Shown: positions 47,694-61,193 of the stretch, piece after piece
Layout: every line of letters starts with the position of its first letter
Numbering within the stretch: the stretch's first letter is position 1
Source of the DNA: Wyeomyia smithii
Lineage: Eukaryota; Arthropoda; Insecta; Diptera; Culicidae
Assembly (NCBI RefSeq): GCF_029784165.1
Contig: NC_073696.1
Coordinates: 99,068,065 to 99,132,064, forward strand
Reading direction: 5' to 3'
Length of the DNA stretch: 64,000 bases
Translations under genes and position numbers: made by a program
Notes under the pieces: model-generated
Told to the model about the DNA's origin: nothing
Databases searched by the model: none
Seen by the model: only the letters and a program-made list of their open reading frames with translations

Positions 47694-50215
47694 CAATCCT
47701 TGGACTACATAAAAGTCCGCTTTCAGCTCAAACGAATATCATATCAAATATAAATATGCAACAAGCAACAGCGTAATGAACTGTTGCATGGCTGAGAGTG
47801 CTGCCCTCTTGCTATCGCCTTCCTTGCCAAACTTCCTTACCAAGTCGCAGCATGACACAACGAGTTATTTTGTTGCGAGGATGAGAGCTCTATCTGTCCA
47901 GTTCTACTGTTTGCCAACACGAAATAAAGAGATTTCTCGCCAAACATGTGAAAAGGGCCCATGTGCCATATGTAAACAAGCCACAATTTCACGTTTTTCA
48001 ATGAATACAGGCTTAATCTACCCGTACAAATAAGTTTACATCTTACGCAAAATTTCCTCGAATCCCTCTCTCCCGCATTGTAGGCATTCGCAAGAAATTC
48101 AGATCCTCCCCTCCCCCCCTGAACTATTTTGTAATTTTTGGATAACCCCTTAAAATAAAATAACTCTGCGCCTTGCAAAACTGGGGCAATGATATAACTT
48201 AAAATAAAAAATAAAACCCTGGAGCTTCTTACAACATTAGTAAAAAATTAACATCTTGACACGAGAGTGTATTCTGTTCGAAATCCGTCTCCAGCAAAAA
48301 ACCAGACATGGTCAAGGATGATATCATGTCAGTGCGAATACCGTACGCTTTCTGATCATCAAACTAAATAAAATTTGCAATTGCAATGAATGCCTTTCAA
48401 AAGGTCAGTGAACGGTAATTTGGTTTTCAACAAGAATTCGTTGTGTTTCACTGAAAATGTTAAATTTGTTACAGAAAATGTGTCAATTGAAACGATTCTT
48501 CACGGTTTCAAAAAATTACACGTTTTTCGATCACTCAGTTCTTCTGAGCGGGACCCATCCCTCGTGTAAAAAAGAATCAGGTGTAACACGATTTTATTTT
48601 GCCGGTTTCTGGCGAAACGAGTGTAACACGTTTTTTCTGCACGATTTCCCAAAATACACGGGTGTATTCCCTGTGTTAAAAACGAAACGGGTGTACACTC
48701 TATTCAAAATGTTGGTAATGTTCTCAAAGAAGACGATCAATTCGAATGAACAGCAAAGCATTTCGAACCCAATTCTCAAGTTTGCTACCAGTCAATTTCA
48801 GCACAAACAAAATTTTGTTGTCCTCCTGTCACACAGCTGCAATATGCAACACGCAACATTGCCGCGTTATAATCTCTCGCTTGACTAAGAGTGGTACACT
48901 CTTGCTATCCATTCAACACAAGAAATGAAATTCATGCTACGTACTTTCGTATTTCATGCGGAAAAAAATCTCTTTGCATCTTTGGGAAATGAGGAAATGA
49001 CGTAACTTGAAGAAAAGGCGGAGCCACTTGCAACATGAATCTAAAATAAAAATTGCGGACAGAAAGTAAGCTTGTGTTTTGGTATCCGCTGCTTTTTTAA
49101 TTGATTGTTAGTTCGTTTTTTCACAGGCATGCAATTTAAAGATATGCTAACTTTAAGGGGTTATATCTACCAAATGCTCAAAAAAGCAAGGCTTTTTTCA
49201 TGATTTTTTTTACAGGACATTTGAGATATAAGGTATATAAATAATCTATCATTGCATTGAGCAACTCTTGCAGAATAGAAAAAATATTTTTATTGCTATT
49301 TTTGATACAAAATGGCGGCTGTGCAGCGATAGCCGTGAACCACTTTTTTTAAAAGTTGTTCCGCGGCGAGCAGTAGAGGTCGTGCCCAACTCCACCTATA
49401 ACCAAAACAAATTTTTTTTTATTATCTACATAAGTGTTGTCCTCCCTGTGTTTTATTTTCCTCTTCTTCCTTTTTGTCATCTGATGTATGGCTGCACCTA
49501 GCCGCTTTCGCGACGTCGGACATGCAATGCTTAGTGACTTTGACACAGTTGGCACCCGATCCCACGCAAAACTCAAACTTGTCTCTCATATAAGTACTTT
49601 TGAATATAACTCACAGTCACAAAGTATAGGAAAACTCATACAAAGAATGTACATAACGAGAACGGCTGATCGACTAAACAAAGGGAAATTGTGAGTAAAC
49701 ACGTTCTGTAGATATAACGCTATAACGGTCGAAATTTGATGCAGAGACCTCTGTACTTCAAATTTGAAACATGATAACGATCGTAGGTAACTTCTGCTAG
49801 TTTACAAAGCCTCGAAATAAAAAGAAAAACGAGCATCGCCAAATTAAACGAAAAATGTGACTTTGGAGTATAAAAGTTGTTCGGTAAAAATTGATTTAAA
49901 CGAACTTTGAGTTTAGACCTGTACTTGGGCGATGTAGATTTTGATTCTTGGATAGTTTTAGCATGATACAACTTTAATAGAAGCGAGCTAGTGATTAGTT
50001 GAATGCTGTGTAACCAAACCAAAACTGATTGATCTTAAAATCAACTTTTCATTATTTATTTACCTGTTATACCATAAGTTTGAGACTACCTGCACCTTTC
50101 GATCAAGACATTGGCGTTTGAAATCAAAAGAGAAGTCTGCTTCGAACTTATTACTTGCGGTCATTCTCGAATGCAACAATGCAAGAAGTGTAATAAACAG
50201 CTTTATGTGGTCCTA
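47694..50215. other. Unassigned sequence
   Basis: No gene recognised. 48560-48710 repeats GTGTAACACG-type words several times. Open frames at 47776-48033 and 48457-48888 have no known domain. 49300-49560 has GGCGGCTGTGCAGCGATAGC and GTATGGCTGCACCTAGCCGC, possibly a degraded element. Confidence 0.4.
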
Positions 50216-50285
50216 CGCCAAACCTTCAGCAAAGTTGTTCTATTAGTTATTCTTCATTTTATAAAAGTTGTAATTTTGTGAATAA

Positions 50286-50873
50286 AAGCAAAGCCTTGGT
50301 ATATTCCGATTTGGAACCTGACCTTCTGTTTCTGTATACACAGACTTCGCAGCCGGCTGTTAAGTGTACAGGACAATTGCGGGGCTAGCGCTACGATCCT
50401 ACTGACACTAACAGTGTCTCCCCCAGTCAACATTTTCATACGTATAATATTGTTTTGATTCCAATATCCGCACTCATATGTATCATACAAATTCGCAATT
50501 GATGCGCAAAAACAGCATATACGTACTATTTTGGAGGTGATATACGTACTGAGGAATAATGGTATGCAATTCATTGATATACGTATTTATATACGATAAT
50601 ATCCGATAGAAAGTGATTTGTTTTACACTGTTTTACAACTCTAAGCTTACAATCGTAGATCGGTAAGACTCCACCATGATATACAATTAAAGATGAATTT
50701 CTGCGCATGATAAATTGCGTGTTATACGATTTCGACTTCGTTGTGCTACATTTGCGATAGTTCTCATACATTGATATACGATTTGTGGTTGACTGGGCCC
50801 GAGCCGAGACTCGAACCTACGACGACTGGCTTATTAGGCCAGCGTCGTACCTCGAAACCATCTGGGAGATAAC
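50286..50873 (-). mobile_element. SINE family A, copy 2, inside the foldback
   Basis: A 13-bp duplication, ATTTTGTGAATAA, lies at 50273-50285 and 50874-50886. Sequence matches copy 1 at 42922-43143 (B-box complement at 50806-50817) once the MITE at 50422-50797 is removed, leaving about 210 bp. Confidence 0.85.
50422..50797. mobile_element. MITE inside the SINE (CCCAGTCAAC ends)
   Basis: CCCAGTCAAC at the left and its inverse GTTGACTGGG at the right; the uninterrupted SINE copy shows the empty site. A 2-bp CC duplication fits best, but a shifted boundary cannot be excluded because of the C-run. 376 bp, several TATACGTA words inside, no coding capacity. Confidence 0.75.
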
Positions 50874-51520
50874 ATTTTGTGAATAATTCACCTCAAAATG
50901 AGAAGTGAATTATTCTTTTCACATTTCTGCATTTAAAATCCACTTAGTTCGGCAAAGTTGTAGCACATATTGAAACAACTTTGCCAAAGACATCATTCTT
51001 CCATCTGCCTATCTAAATGCTCCTCAAAATGAAGATTTACAATATAACTATTTGTAGTGATTTTCTACAATGTTTTCACCAAAGTGAGTTTATTTTTAGC
51101 TCGTATATTTCTTTGGTTTTTGATGATTTTATAAAAACTCATTTTTAGCAGATATCTCTATGTTAAAGTATAATTCAAACATATTGCTATCTAGACATAG
51201 ACATATCAATCTTCACTAACTAAAATAACACGAGTGATAAAAAATCACGTTATATTTAAAAAAATTGATTTCAAGTGGTATTCTACAGAAAACTCCACAA
51301 TAGTCCATTTGAAAAGGCAGATAGAAGTATTGTGTCTTCGACAAAGTTGTTCATTATGGAATGTGCTACAACTGCAGTAGATGAGTAGATTTTCATGTTA
51401 AAAAATGACATAAAGAAAATTTGTTTCGTTGCTTTTGTTATAAAATGAAGACTAGTTAATAGAACAACTTTGCTAAAGAAACTACGGTTATAAAATCAAT
51501 TTTTTTGGGTCAAAATTCTT

Positions 51521-54500
51521 TTGATCACGTTTTTGCAGTGGTCCGGAACTGTGTATAGTCCCAAAAAAATTAATTAATCAACTTATGGTAGGCACTCATC
51601 GGAAATCATTTCTGCAAGGTTTGAACCATGTTGTAATGCATTTAAATGTTCGGAAATTGAGATAAAAGGTATTTTTACAACATAGAAGCAAAATTTCATT
51701 CCAATCAAATATATCAGTGCTTTGAGGTGGAATCGTTTCATACAAATAAGTTTATTGCTCTTGTATAAAATGGATGTTATGAAATTGTTTATTTCAATCA
51801 ACTCAATAAATGTGACAATCCTTTAACCTTCCGTCCGGTTTATAAATTAAAAACCTAAATAAATAAAATTCAATTGCCCCGACGTATAGCATTCTGTTCA
51901 CTTTACTTATCGATGCAATAGCACTGAAACTGCCGGGTTGCAGAATGTGCGTTAACGACCTTTGCTGTTGATCATTTCGAACCACATAATTAAACAGTTC
52001 AGTTTGGACCTCCAGCTCACAAACATGTAGCTTTTTAATTTATGAACGTACCGAACAATCCGGGAGCTAAACTTATACTCTAAAAAACTCTTACTTTTCA
52101 ATAGGGATCCACAAAAAGTTATCATAAATATGTTTTGAAAAAGTGTTGTTTTTTGGTGTGTTTAGGAGTTCATACATAAAACATGTGTTCTTGGTTCTTA
52201 ATCAATACTTTGAAAGCTCGTCCTAAATTTATCTAAAGTTCTTGGTTAAACATTAAACTGGAGCATAATTGGTGGCTGTTTATTAACTGGTTTCGAGTTA
52301 TTATGTGGAAAACAGTAAAACTAATTGCGTACTAGTACTGCTATCATTCATTACAGCGGAACTAGAATTCCTACAATAATACAATAAGGTTGAAAATAGG
52401 TCATTTGGTAATATGTTCAATTGATTTTTATTCGGTCATGTGGAACTGAAAAACTTTCTTCTTGGATTGCTTTTATGAGGCTTTCACATTTTACTGCATT
52501 ATGAATTTTTCAAAGTTTCATCTTAAATTATTTCTACTTTGTTTTTACACTTGGCAAGTCTTCTTTACAAAGGCAAAAAATGGAATATATTATATTGTTA
52601 ATTGAACAAATATTTGAGAAAAATTTTCACGCAAATAGCTCGAGTTGTGGACTAATTCCAGAGTGACTTCGGCATTTTGAACCATTGTCTAAAAGGTATG
52701 ATATTAAATAAAAGGTGAAAGTGTTTCTAGCAACTAGCAAGAAAACTGTCAGTACGCTTTGTGCCTTCTCTCCCCAGGACTAGCATATCAATCTTGTTAC
52801 CCAACATTGCCCGACAGCATCGCGATAGCCGTCATGAAAGCTGACATGAGGTTAATTGTCCAGTCGTCAGTGATGCAACGGAAGAAACAATCCGAAAACC
52901 CTATTATTGCTTGCTGCCTGTTGAACAAATAAGGAGGTCTGAAGATTCGACTGAAGCAATTTACAATTAAATTTTAAATTATATTTAAATTATATTGCAA
53001 AAATAATTTAGCTATTTGAAGTCATAATTTTTATTAAATCTTTCTTCCAGCTATAATCCTGCGCACGTCTATGGAACAGAGTTTTATTAAATCATCCGTA
53101 CTCCGAGTGAGAGTGAAAGAGTGAGTGATAAACAATCATAAGTTTATTTTATATTACGAACGCTAAATATTGGAGTAAGTTCAACTCCTCCAAAGGGGAT
53201 GTGATTTCACTCAAGCTGTCTAAAACGATTGCCAACGTTAAGAAAATGTACTAGTTCGTGATTTATGAATTTTAGCGGAAGCCGATGAGATGATGAGAAA
53301 ATCTGCTACTATTTTAATTCCACTGAATTAAATAAAGTACAGCAAACAAGTGGTTCTCTAGCCCAACAGTGTGCGGCTATACTTCATTACCACAAATAGA
53401 AAAGAGACACAACCCGCCTGAGCAAAGCAGTATTATACTTTCCAATTCACATGCCCTTACGGCAATTGCATTACGACAAAATTCAATTTAGCAACCGCAT
53501 CATTCTGTTTCACTAATTTCGCCAACATACCCATAACGAACGAACGACACCCCAGCCAGCAACAACAAAAACAACAATGGATCCCCCAACCAGCCAGCAG
53601 TCTGTAATTGGCCTGTTGGGTGTCTCTTCCCACATAAACACGCGGCTGGCGCTTGGATGGATGATGGCTTATTTTTAACAGGTGCGAAACTTCACATGCT
53701 GCAAATCACCCTCCACAATATTATTGCAGCTTGAACGCATAGGTATATGCATGCCTTACACTATAAGGTCTAACGTTGGAGTCTGCATTTTGGACCACCA
53801 TGGAATAACAGTCTAGATGAAGCAACGTCTGATGGATCAACATTTATCAAAGCAAAGAAACAAAATTAGCCAATCAATTGCTAATACTATTTACACGTCG
53901 CTCAGAAAGAGAACTAAATAGGTTTCAATTTGCTAAGCTATGCGATCCCCATTTGTAACCTATGTATTTTCAGAGCCTTGGGCCACTGTTTTTAACGTTA
54001 GTTGATTTGGCGAATGTGCAAAAAACACGTGTTTCGAAGAAGCAATAGAAAAAAATGGCAGAAGTCTTTGAAACCCTACACAAGAAACTGATCGAGTTAA
54101 GGTTAGAAACGCGCCTCAAATGTCACAACATCTTCCGTAATTAGAAAGTGGCCATCGTTTTGATTGGATCACGATTCGAAGTGGCCACGCGGTAGGCAAA
54201 GGGTGCGCGTGATGTGTGATCAAAAGAAAATAATTTATTTTGGAAATTTAGTTTTTCAAGTTCGTTTATTTGTGTCACGATCGATACTGGAAAGACTTGA
54301 ATTTGAAGGCAAAGGAGGGTGGAAATAGAGGTTTTATTTTCGATGAACGAGGTTGACGGTTTGCCTGAAGGGACGGATGTTTCGATTTAACCCGTGTGTC
54401 TTTTTGGAGGTTGTCTTATAACTAAGAGAAAATTCCATTGCAATGTTGCAACGCTGCGCATGGATCTAAACAAGTTTCACCGAAATATTATAAGAAATAT

Positions 54501-54783
54501 ATGGGATGCTACAAGTCATCAAAACTAAGAGGGAAGTTACAACTCAATTCAAAACCAAATGCGATAAAATAATTTAAAAAAAAATATAAAGGTGTAACTA
54601 TAGCTTTGTAAAACTAAAAACTTTCCTCTTTTTTCTACTAGTATTCTATAAATAATTTCTTTTAGTGCCGGGTGTTTTTGATTTAGCAACTCAAGGGTGT
54701 ATTATTGGCTATGCTACAGTTATTATTTTTTTACATTTCAAACTGAAAAGCTAAGCTAGACTCTTTTTTAAGAAAAATGTGAG
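51521..54783. other. Unassigned sequence
   Basis: AT-rich with no recognisable exon, element end or tail. 53520-53660 holds CA/CAA-rich wording (CAGCAACAACAAAAACAACA) and is less AT-rich. Nothing else stands out. Confidence 0.5.
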
Positions 54784-54785
54784 TA

Positions 54786-55150
54786 CAGGTCGGACACGAT
54801 TATCCGGAATTTTTTTTTTTTGGTGTCCGTTTTCAATTTTTATTCCGAAATTTAGCCTTTACCATCCCTTCTGGCATATTTGTTACCATTTAAGTCCCTT
54901 CCGGCATGTTTGGGACATGTTCGAATTAAGTGAAAATAATCAATGTCCAATTTATTTTTTTGTTTCTCAAGATTTTACCCCTTTTCGCCTCAAAAATAAC
55001 TTCTGGTTACGCCACTGCATCATACAAGTGAAATAAAAAAATAAATTTTTACTTTATGTTCGTTAATCGCAAAATTTCAGTTTTTTTTGTGTGATTCGAT
55101 TATCCGGAATGAAATTTTTTTTGATGTTCCGGATAATCGAGTCCGACCTG
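54786..55150. mobile_element. Pogo/Tigger-type MITE, 365 bp
   Basis: CAGGTCGGACACGATTATCC and GGAA on the left are mirrored by TTCCGGATAATCGAGTCCGA and CCTG on the right. TA flanks both ends (54784-54785, 55151-55152). The terminal CAG...TTATCCGG is typical of pogo/Tigger ends. The internal frame at 54779-55036 is not conserved and starts outside the element, so I treat it as chance. Confidence 0.85.
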
Positions 55151-55779
55151 TACAGGAATACTTAGAAAGAACGTGGTAGACGAAAAATTTAAGGCCCAAA
55201 GAATAGAAACCACTATACAAAAGAGTCGCTTAATGATAGAACCAATGGCAGAGGAAGGAGAAAAGATACCGAAGGTATTATAGATCGAGATGAGAGAATC
55301 GAGAAAAGAGTATAACGACGAGAGAGTAGAGGCTTGAGATTAAAGTCACTAAAGATTAAACACGAGAGACTAGAGATCAGAGACTAAAGAATAGAGTCGA
55401 GAGAATAGAGACGTGAGACTAAAGACGTCAAACTAAAGACCCGAAACTAGAGACTAGAGACTAGAGACCAGAGACTAGAGTATAAAGACAAGAGTCTAGG
55501 ACCTAGAGATTAGAGACTGGAGACTAAAGACTATAGACTGCAGTTCAGAGACAAGAGACCAGAGACTAGCGATAAGAGGCTAGAGACTAGAAAATAGAGA
55601 CTAGAGACTAGAAACTAGAGACTACAGACTAGAAACTAGAGACCAGAGCCTAGAGACTAGAATATAGAGACAAAAGGCTAGAGTCTAGAAACTAGAGACT
55701 AGAGATTAGAAATAGAGACTAGAGACTAGAAATTATGGACTACAGACTAGAAAAGACTACAGTTCAGAGACTAGAGACT

Positions 55780-57030
55780 TGTAAGCATCGCTAGCAATGA
55801 AGGCGGTAGGGATTGCTGGTAGTTATGAACCGCTGGCATTGGAAATGCAATGCGATACCTACAGGAAGGGTTTGTCGTAAGTTGCTGTCACACCCCCAAC
55901 GCACCTGCACAGATAGGCCAGAGTTAGACCACCGCACCCTAAAGCACGCAACCTACCACCTATCGGTTTTCCAGATACCCGTACCAAACATAGAGCAGGC
56001 GAAAATATAGATGACATGTGGGGAGATGAAAAAGCGCGGCTACGATGATTGGCGCGAGAACTTAGACGAGGTCAATGTCTTAGGGCAAGGAGGAATGACC
56101 TGTTATAGCCACAACACTCACTCGTTAAACAGATGTAAAAGTGAACGGTCGCGATCTGGAATATTTCAATAGCTAGAAGACAAAAATTCAAAGATAGAAA
56201 AGTGTGTGGCTACAGTGAACAGCAGGTAAGGCACTCTCCTTGCCCCTTAACAATTGCCTCGTCACCAATTAGCTGATCAGGACAAAATACGACCCATATT
56301 CCCCAGAGCCCCGCTGTTTTCGATTAAAAACAAGTACGCCGAGAATTCCATTGGACCCTTCGCCGGTGACTGAGAAGGCCGATTAGGAGCCATTTTGGCG
56401 GCAAAGGCCGCAAGTCGACGCCGGACAGAACGTGGGTGTGCAGGAACCAGGTGCAACGAGAAGGTGTACAGTGCGCTGACGGTGAAACGGGGCCCCGGAG
56501 AAGGACGAAGTTGAATGAGTTTAGCTAGCGTTAAGAAAGTGGGGGCACGGTGCTCCCACAGACCGTTATTATAAAATAAAATGCACCAAATAATCTGAGC
56601 ACACCATTCGATTCGTGACGTCCAGAATCTCTGGTCAAAATTTCAAAATCATCGTACGGTACATTTTTAAGTAATGCCCTTTTGAAGGTCGTAAAGTACA
56701 GAAAAGTGAGATGAAACCGACGAAATACTTATTGTAAAGAACATTTCTCAACCACCATTTCATGAAATAACTTCCAAAATAGTTTCTACACATTCCAAGG
56801 GTTATATTTCAAGACATTAAATATTGGTGAAAAGATTAATTTGTAAATCCCACAGTGCACAGTGGTCTAAACTCGAAAAATCGTGATCATCTAGATTTGA
56901 CTGTGAAAAATTACCTGATAGCTTACTTCAGCAAAGTTGTGGAAAATTTTAAAAGAAAAACAATTGCTGAATACTGCGATCTCCTATCTGTACGTTGGAC
57001 ACGACAAAATAGATTGCGATGCTTACAGAC
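55780..57030. other. 1.25 kb non-satellite insert in the GACTAGA array
   Basis: Mixed-composition sequence, GC-rich from 55800 to 56550 (for example GGAGCCATTTTGGCGGCAAA near 56387), AT-rich after. Heptamers occur on both sides, so it was inserted or captured. No TIR, tail or domain recognised; the small frame at 55813-56010 has no known domain. Confidence 0.5.
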
Positions 57031-57159
57031 TAGAGACTAAAAACTCGAAATCAAAAACTAGAGACTAGAGACTAGAAACTAGAGACTGGAGACTGGAGAC
57101 TAGAGACTAGAGTGTAGAGACAAGAGAGCTAGAGAATAGAGACTAAAGACTATAGACAA

Positions 57160-57419
57160 GGGTGGTCCCCGAGGCTCTGTGGTTAGTGAAGTCGGTCGGC
57201 TAGCTCTCCCACACGGTTGTGATATCGGGTTCGATTCCCGATAGAGTCGAGGATCCTTCCGAGTTGGAAATTTACTCGACTCAGCACGGTGTATCGTTGT
57301 ACTTATCCTACATATGCAAAATGTGCCAAAAACAATATCGATAACGAATTCTCTCAACTAATCTAGTTGATCGAGACCGCTATTAGCCCTAAGGCTAAGC
57401 GTGCGATATTGTTTTGTTT
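57160..57419 (+). mobile_element. tRNA-derived SINE (family C), complete
   Basis: A 12-bp duplication, GACTATAGACAA, flanks it (57148-57159 and 57420-57431). The head has an A-box (TGGTTAGTGAAGTCGG) and a B-box (GGTTCGATTCC, 57228-57238), both Pol III internal promoter elements, then a non-tRNA body and a 3' end of TGTTTTGTTT. The tRNA of origin is not determined. Well preserved compared with families A and B here. Confidence 0.88.
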
Positions 57420-57772
57420 GACTATAGACAATAAAGTAGAGTCTAGAGATTAGAAACAATAGGCTATAACTAGAGACTAGAAACTAGAGACTAGAGACTA
57501 TAAACTAGAGACTAGAGACTAGAAACTACAGAGTAGAGATTAGAGACTAGAAACTAATGACGAGAGACTACAAAATAGAGACTAGAGGATGAAGAAAAGA
57601 AAATAGAGCATGGAGAATGGGGAACAGAGAATAGAGAATAGAGAATAGAGAATAGAGAATAGAGAATAGAGAATAGAGAATATAGAATAGAGAATAGAGA
57701 ATAGAGAATAGAGAATAGAGAATAGAGAATAGAGAATAGAGAATAGAGGATAGAGAATAGAGAATAGAGAAT

Positions 57773-57805
<33 letters not shown>

Positions 57806-59699
57806 GTAGAGAATAGAGAATAGAGAATAGAGAATAGAGAATAGATAATAGAGAATAGAGAATAGAGAATAGAGAATAGAGAATAGAGAATAGAGAATAG
57901 AGAATAGAGAATAGAGAATAGAGAATAGAGAATAGAGAATAGAGAATAGAGAATAGAGAATAGAGAATAGAGAATAGATAATAGAGAATACAGAATACAG
58001 AATAGAGAATAGAGAGTAGAGAATAGAGAATAGAGAATAGAGAAAAGAGAATAGAGAATAGAGAATAGAGAAAAGAGAATAGAGAATAGAGAATAGAGAA
58101 TAGAGAGTAGAGAATAGAGAATAGAGAATAGATAATAGAGAATAGAGAGTACAGAATAGAGAATAGAGAATAGAGAATAGAGAATAGAGAATAGAGAATA
58201 GAGAAAAGAGAATAGAGAATAGAGAATAGAGAATAGAGAATAGAGAATAGAGAATAGAGAATAGAGAATAGAGAATAGAGAATAGAGAATAGAGAATAGA
58301 GAATAGAGAACAGAGAATAGAGAATAGAGAATAGAGAATAGTGAATAGAGAATAGAGAATAGAGAATAGAGAGTAGAGAATAGAGAATAGAGAATAGAAA
58401 ATAGAGAATAGAGAGTAGAGAATAGAGAATAGAGAATAGGGAATAGAGAATAGAGAATAGAGAATAGAGAATAGAGTATAGAGAATAGAGAATAGAGGAT
58501 AGAGAATAGAGAATAGAGAATAGAGAATAGAGAATAGAGAATAGAGAATAGAGAATAGAGAATAGAGAATAGAGAATAGAGAATAGAGAATAGAGAATAG
58601 AGAATAGAGAATAGAGAATAGAGAATAAAGAATAGAGAATAGAGAATAGAGAAAAGAGAATAGAGAATAGAGAATAGAGAATAGAGAATAGAGAATAGAG
58701 AATAGAGAATAGAGAATAGAGAATAGAGAATAGAGAATAGAGAATAGAGAATAGAGAATAGAGAATAGAGAATAGAGAATAGAGAATAGAGAATAGAGAA
58801 TAGAGAATAGAGAGTAGAGAAAAGAGAATAGAGAATAGAGAATAGAGAATAGAGAATAGAGAATAGAGAATAGAGAATAGAGAATAGAGAATAGAGAATA
58901 ATGAATAGAGAATAGAGAATAGAGAATAGAGAATAGAGAATAGAGAATAGAGAATAGAGAATAGAGAATAAAGAATAGAGAATAGAGAATAGAGAGTAGA
59001 GAATAGAGAATAGAGAATAGAGAATAGAGAAAGGAGAATAGAGAATAGAGAATAGAGAGTAGAGAATAGAGAATAGAGAATAGAGAATAGAGAATAGAGA
59101 ATAGAGAATAGAGAATAGAGAATAGAGAATAGAGAATAGAGAATAGAGAATAGATAATAGAGAATAGAGAATAGAGAATAGAGAATAGAGAATAGAGAAT
59201 AGAGAATAGAGAATAGAGAATAGAGAATAGAGAATAGAGAATAGAGAATAGAGAATAGAGAATAGAGAATAGAGAATAGAGAATAGAGAATAGAGAATAG
59301 AGAATAGAGAATAGAGAATAGAGAATAGAGAATAGAGAATAGAGAATAGAGAACAGAGAACAGAGAATAAAGAATAGAGAATAAAGAATAGAGAATAGAG
59401 AATAGAGAGTAGAGAATAGAGAATAGAGAATAGAGAATAGAGAATAGAGAGTAGAGAATAGAGAATAGAGAATAGAGAATAGAGAATAGAGAAAAGAGAA
59501 TAGAGAATAGAGAATAGAGAGTAGAGAATAGAGAATAGAGAATAGAGAATAGAGAATATAGAATAGAGAATAAAGAATAGAGAATAGAGAATAGAGAATA
59601 GAGAATAGAGAATAGAGAATAGAGAATAGAGAATAGATAATAGATAATAGAGAATACAGAATACAGAATAGAGAATAGAGAGTAGAGAATAGAGAATAG

Positions 59700-59977
59700 A
59701 GAATAGAGAAAAGAGAATAGAGAATAAAGAAAAGAGAGTAGAGAGTTGAGAATAGAGAATAGAGAATAGAGAATAGAGAATAGATAATAGATAATAGAGA
59801 ATACAGAATACAGAATAGAGAATAGAGAGTAGAGAATAGAGCATAGAGAATAGAGAATAGATAATAGATAATAGAGAATAAAGAATAGAGAATAGAGAAT
59901 AGCGAATAGAGAATAGAGAATAGATAATAGAGAATAGAGAATAGAGAATAGAGAATAGAGAATAGAGAATAGAGAAT
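59700..59977. repeat. Higher-order cassette, copy 1 (copies near 62340 and 63723)
   Basis: A variant string (GAGAGTTGAG at 59741, GCATAG at 59841, GCGAAT at 59902) recurs at 63764, 63864 and 63925, all offset by 4023 bp, up to the window end at 64000. A shorter copy with GCATAG at 62398 and GCGAAT at 62459 keeps the same 61-bp internal spacing. Confidence 0.85.
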
Positions 59978-60179
59978 AGAGAATAGAGAATAGAGAATAG
60001 AGAATAGAGAAAAGAGAATAGAGAATAGAGAATAGAGAATAGAGAATAGAGAATAGAGAATAGAGAATAGAGAATAGAGAATAGAGAATAGAGAATAGAG
60101 AATAGAGAATAGAGAATAGAGAATAGAGAATAGAGAATAGAGAATAGAGAATAGAGAATAGAGAATAGAGAATAGAGAA

Positions 60180-60376
60180 TAGATAATAGAGAATAGAGAA
60201 TACAGAATAGAGAATAGAGGATAGAGAATAGAGAATAGAGAATAGAGAATAGAGAATAGAGAATAGAGAATAGAGAATACAGAATCGAAAATAGAGAGTA
60301 GAGAATAGAGAATAGAGAATAGAGAATAGAGAATAGAGAATAGAGAATAAAGAATAGAGAATAGAGAATAGAGAAT

Positions 60377-60444
<68 letters not shown>

Positions 60445-60760
60445 ATAGAGAATAGAGAATAGAGAATAGAGATTAGAGAATAGAGAATAGAGAACAGAAA
60501 ATAGAGAATAGAGAATAGAAAATAGAGAATACAGAATAGAGAATAGAGAATAGGGAATAGAGAATAGAGAATAGAGAATAGAGAATAGAGAATAGAGAAG
60601 AGAGAATAGAGAATAGAGAATAGAGAGAAAAGAATAGAGAATAGAGAATAGAGAATAGAGAATAGAGAATAGAGAATAGAGAATAGAGAATAGAGAATAG
60701 AGAGACAAGAGACAAGAGAGAAGAGACAAGAGAGAAGAGAGAAGAGAGAAGAGAGAATAG
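60180..60760. repeat. Higher-order segment, copy 1 (partner at 62640-63355)
   Basis: GAGGATAG at 60217 and 62676, CAGAAT-GAAAATAGAGAG at 60280 and 62745, and the AGAGACAAGAGACAAGAGAG block at 60701 and 63307 keep the same order. The offset grows from 2459 to 2606 bp through unit gains or losses. Confidence 0.8.
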
Positions 60761-60765
60761 AGAAT

Positions 60766-60805
<40 letters not shown>

Positions 60806-61154
60806 ATAGAGAATAGAGAATAGAGAATAGAGAATAGAGAATAGAGAATAGAGAATAGAGAATAGAGAATAGAGAATAAATAATAGATAATAGATAATAG
60901 ATAATAGATAATAGAGAATAGAGAATGGAGAATAGAGAATAGAGGATAGAGAATAGAGAATAAAGAATAGAGAATAAAGAATAGAGAATAGAGAATAGAG
61001 AATAGAGAATAGAGAATAGAGAATAGAGAATAGAGAATAGAGAATAGAGAATAGAGAATAGAGAATAGAGAATAGAGAATAGAGAATAGAGAATAGAGAA
61101 TAGAGAATAGAGAATACAGAATAGAGAATAGAGGATAGAGAATAGAGAATAGAG

Positions 61155-61193
<39 letters not shown>

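Larger units (their letters stand above)
50216..51520. mobile_element. Foldback element with nested SINE and MITE
   Basis: The left arm (AGCAAAGTTGTTCTATTAGT near 50229, continuing after the SINE with GCAAAGTTGTAGCACAT near 50954) mirrors the right arm (ACAACTTTGCTAAAG near 51464; ATGTGCTACAACTGC near 51361). A second inner pair, ATCTGCCTATC (51005) and GGCAGATAG (51315), keeps the fold going. Removing the nested SINE and MITE leaves about 0.7 kb. Confidence 0.7.
55300..57575. repeat. Older 7-bp satellite (GACTAGA)
   Basis: GACTAGA-type heptamers with many substitutions run from about 55300 to 55780 and from about 57030 to 57575. Unrelated sequence (55780-57030) and a SINE (57160-57419) interrupt it. 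It abuts the GAATAGA array, which differs by one base per unit. Confidence 0.85.

Noticed and set aside
48457..48888. 143-residue frame
   Set aside because: Its sequence is built partly from repeated GTGTAACACG-like words and shows no known domain.
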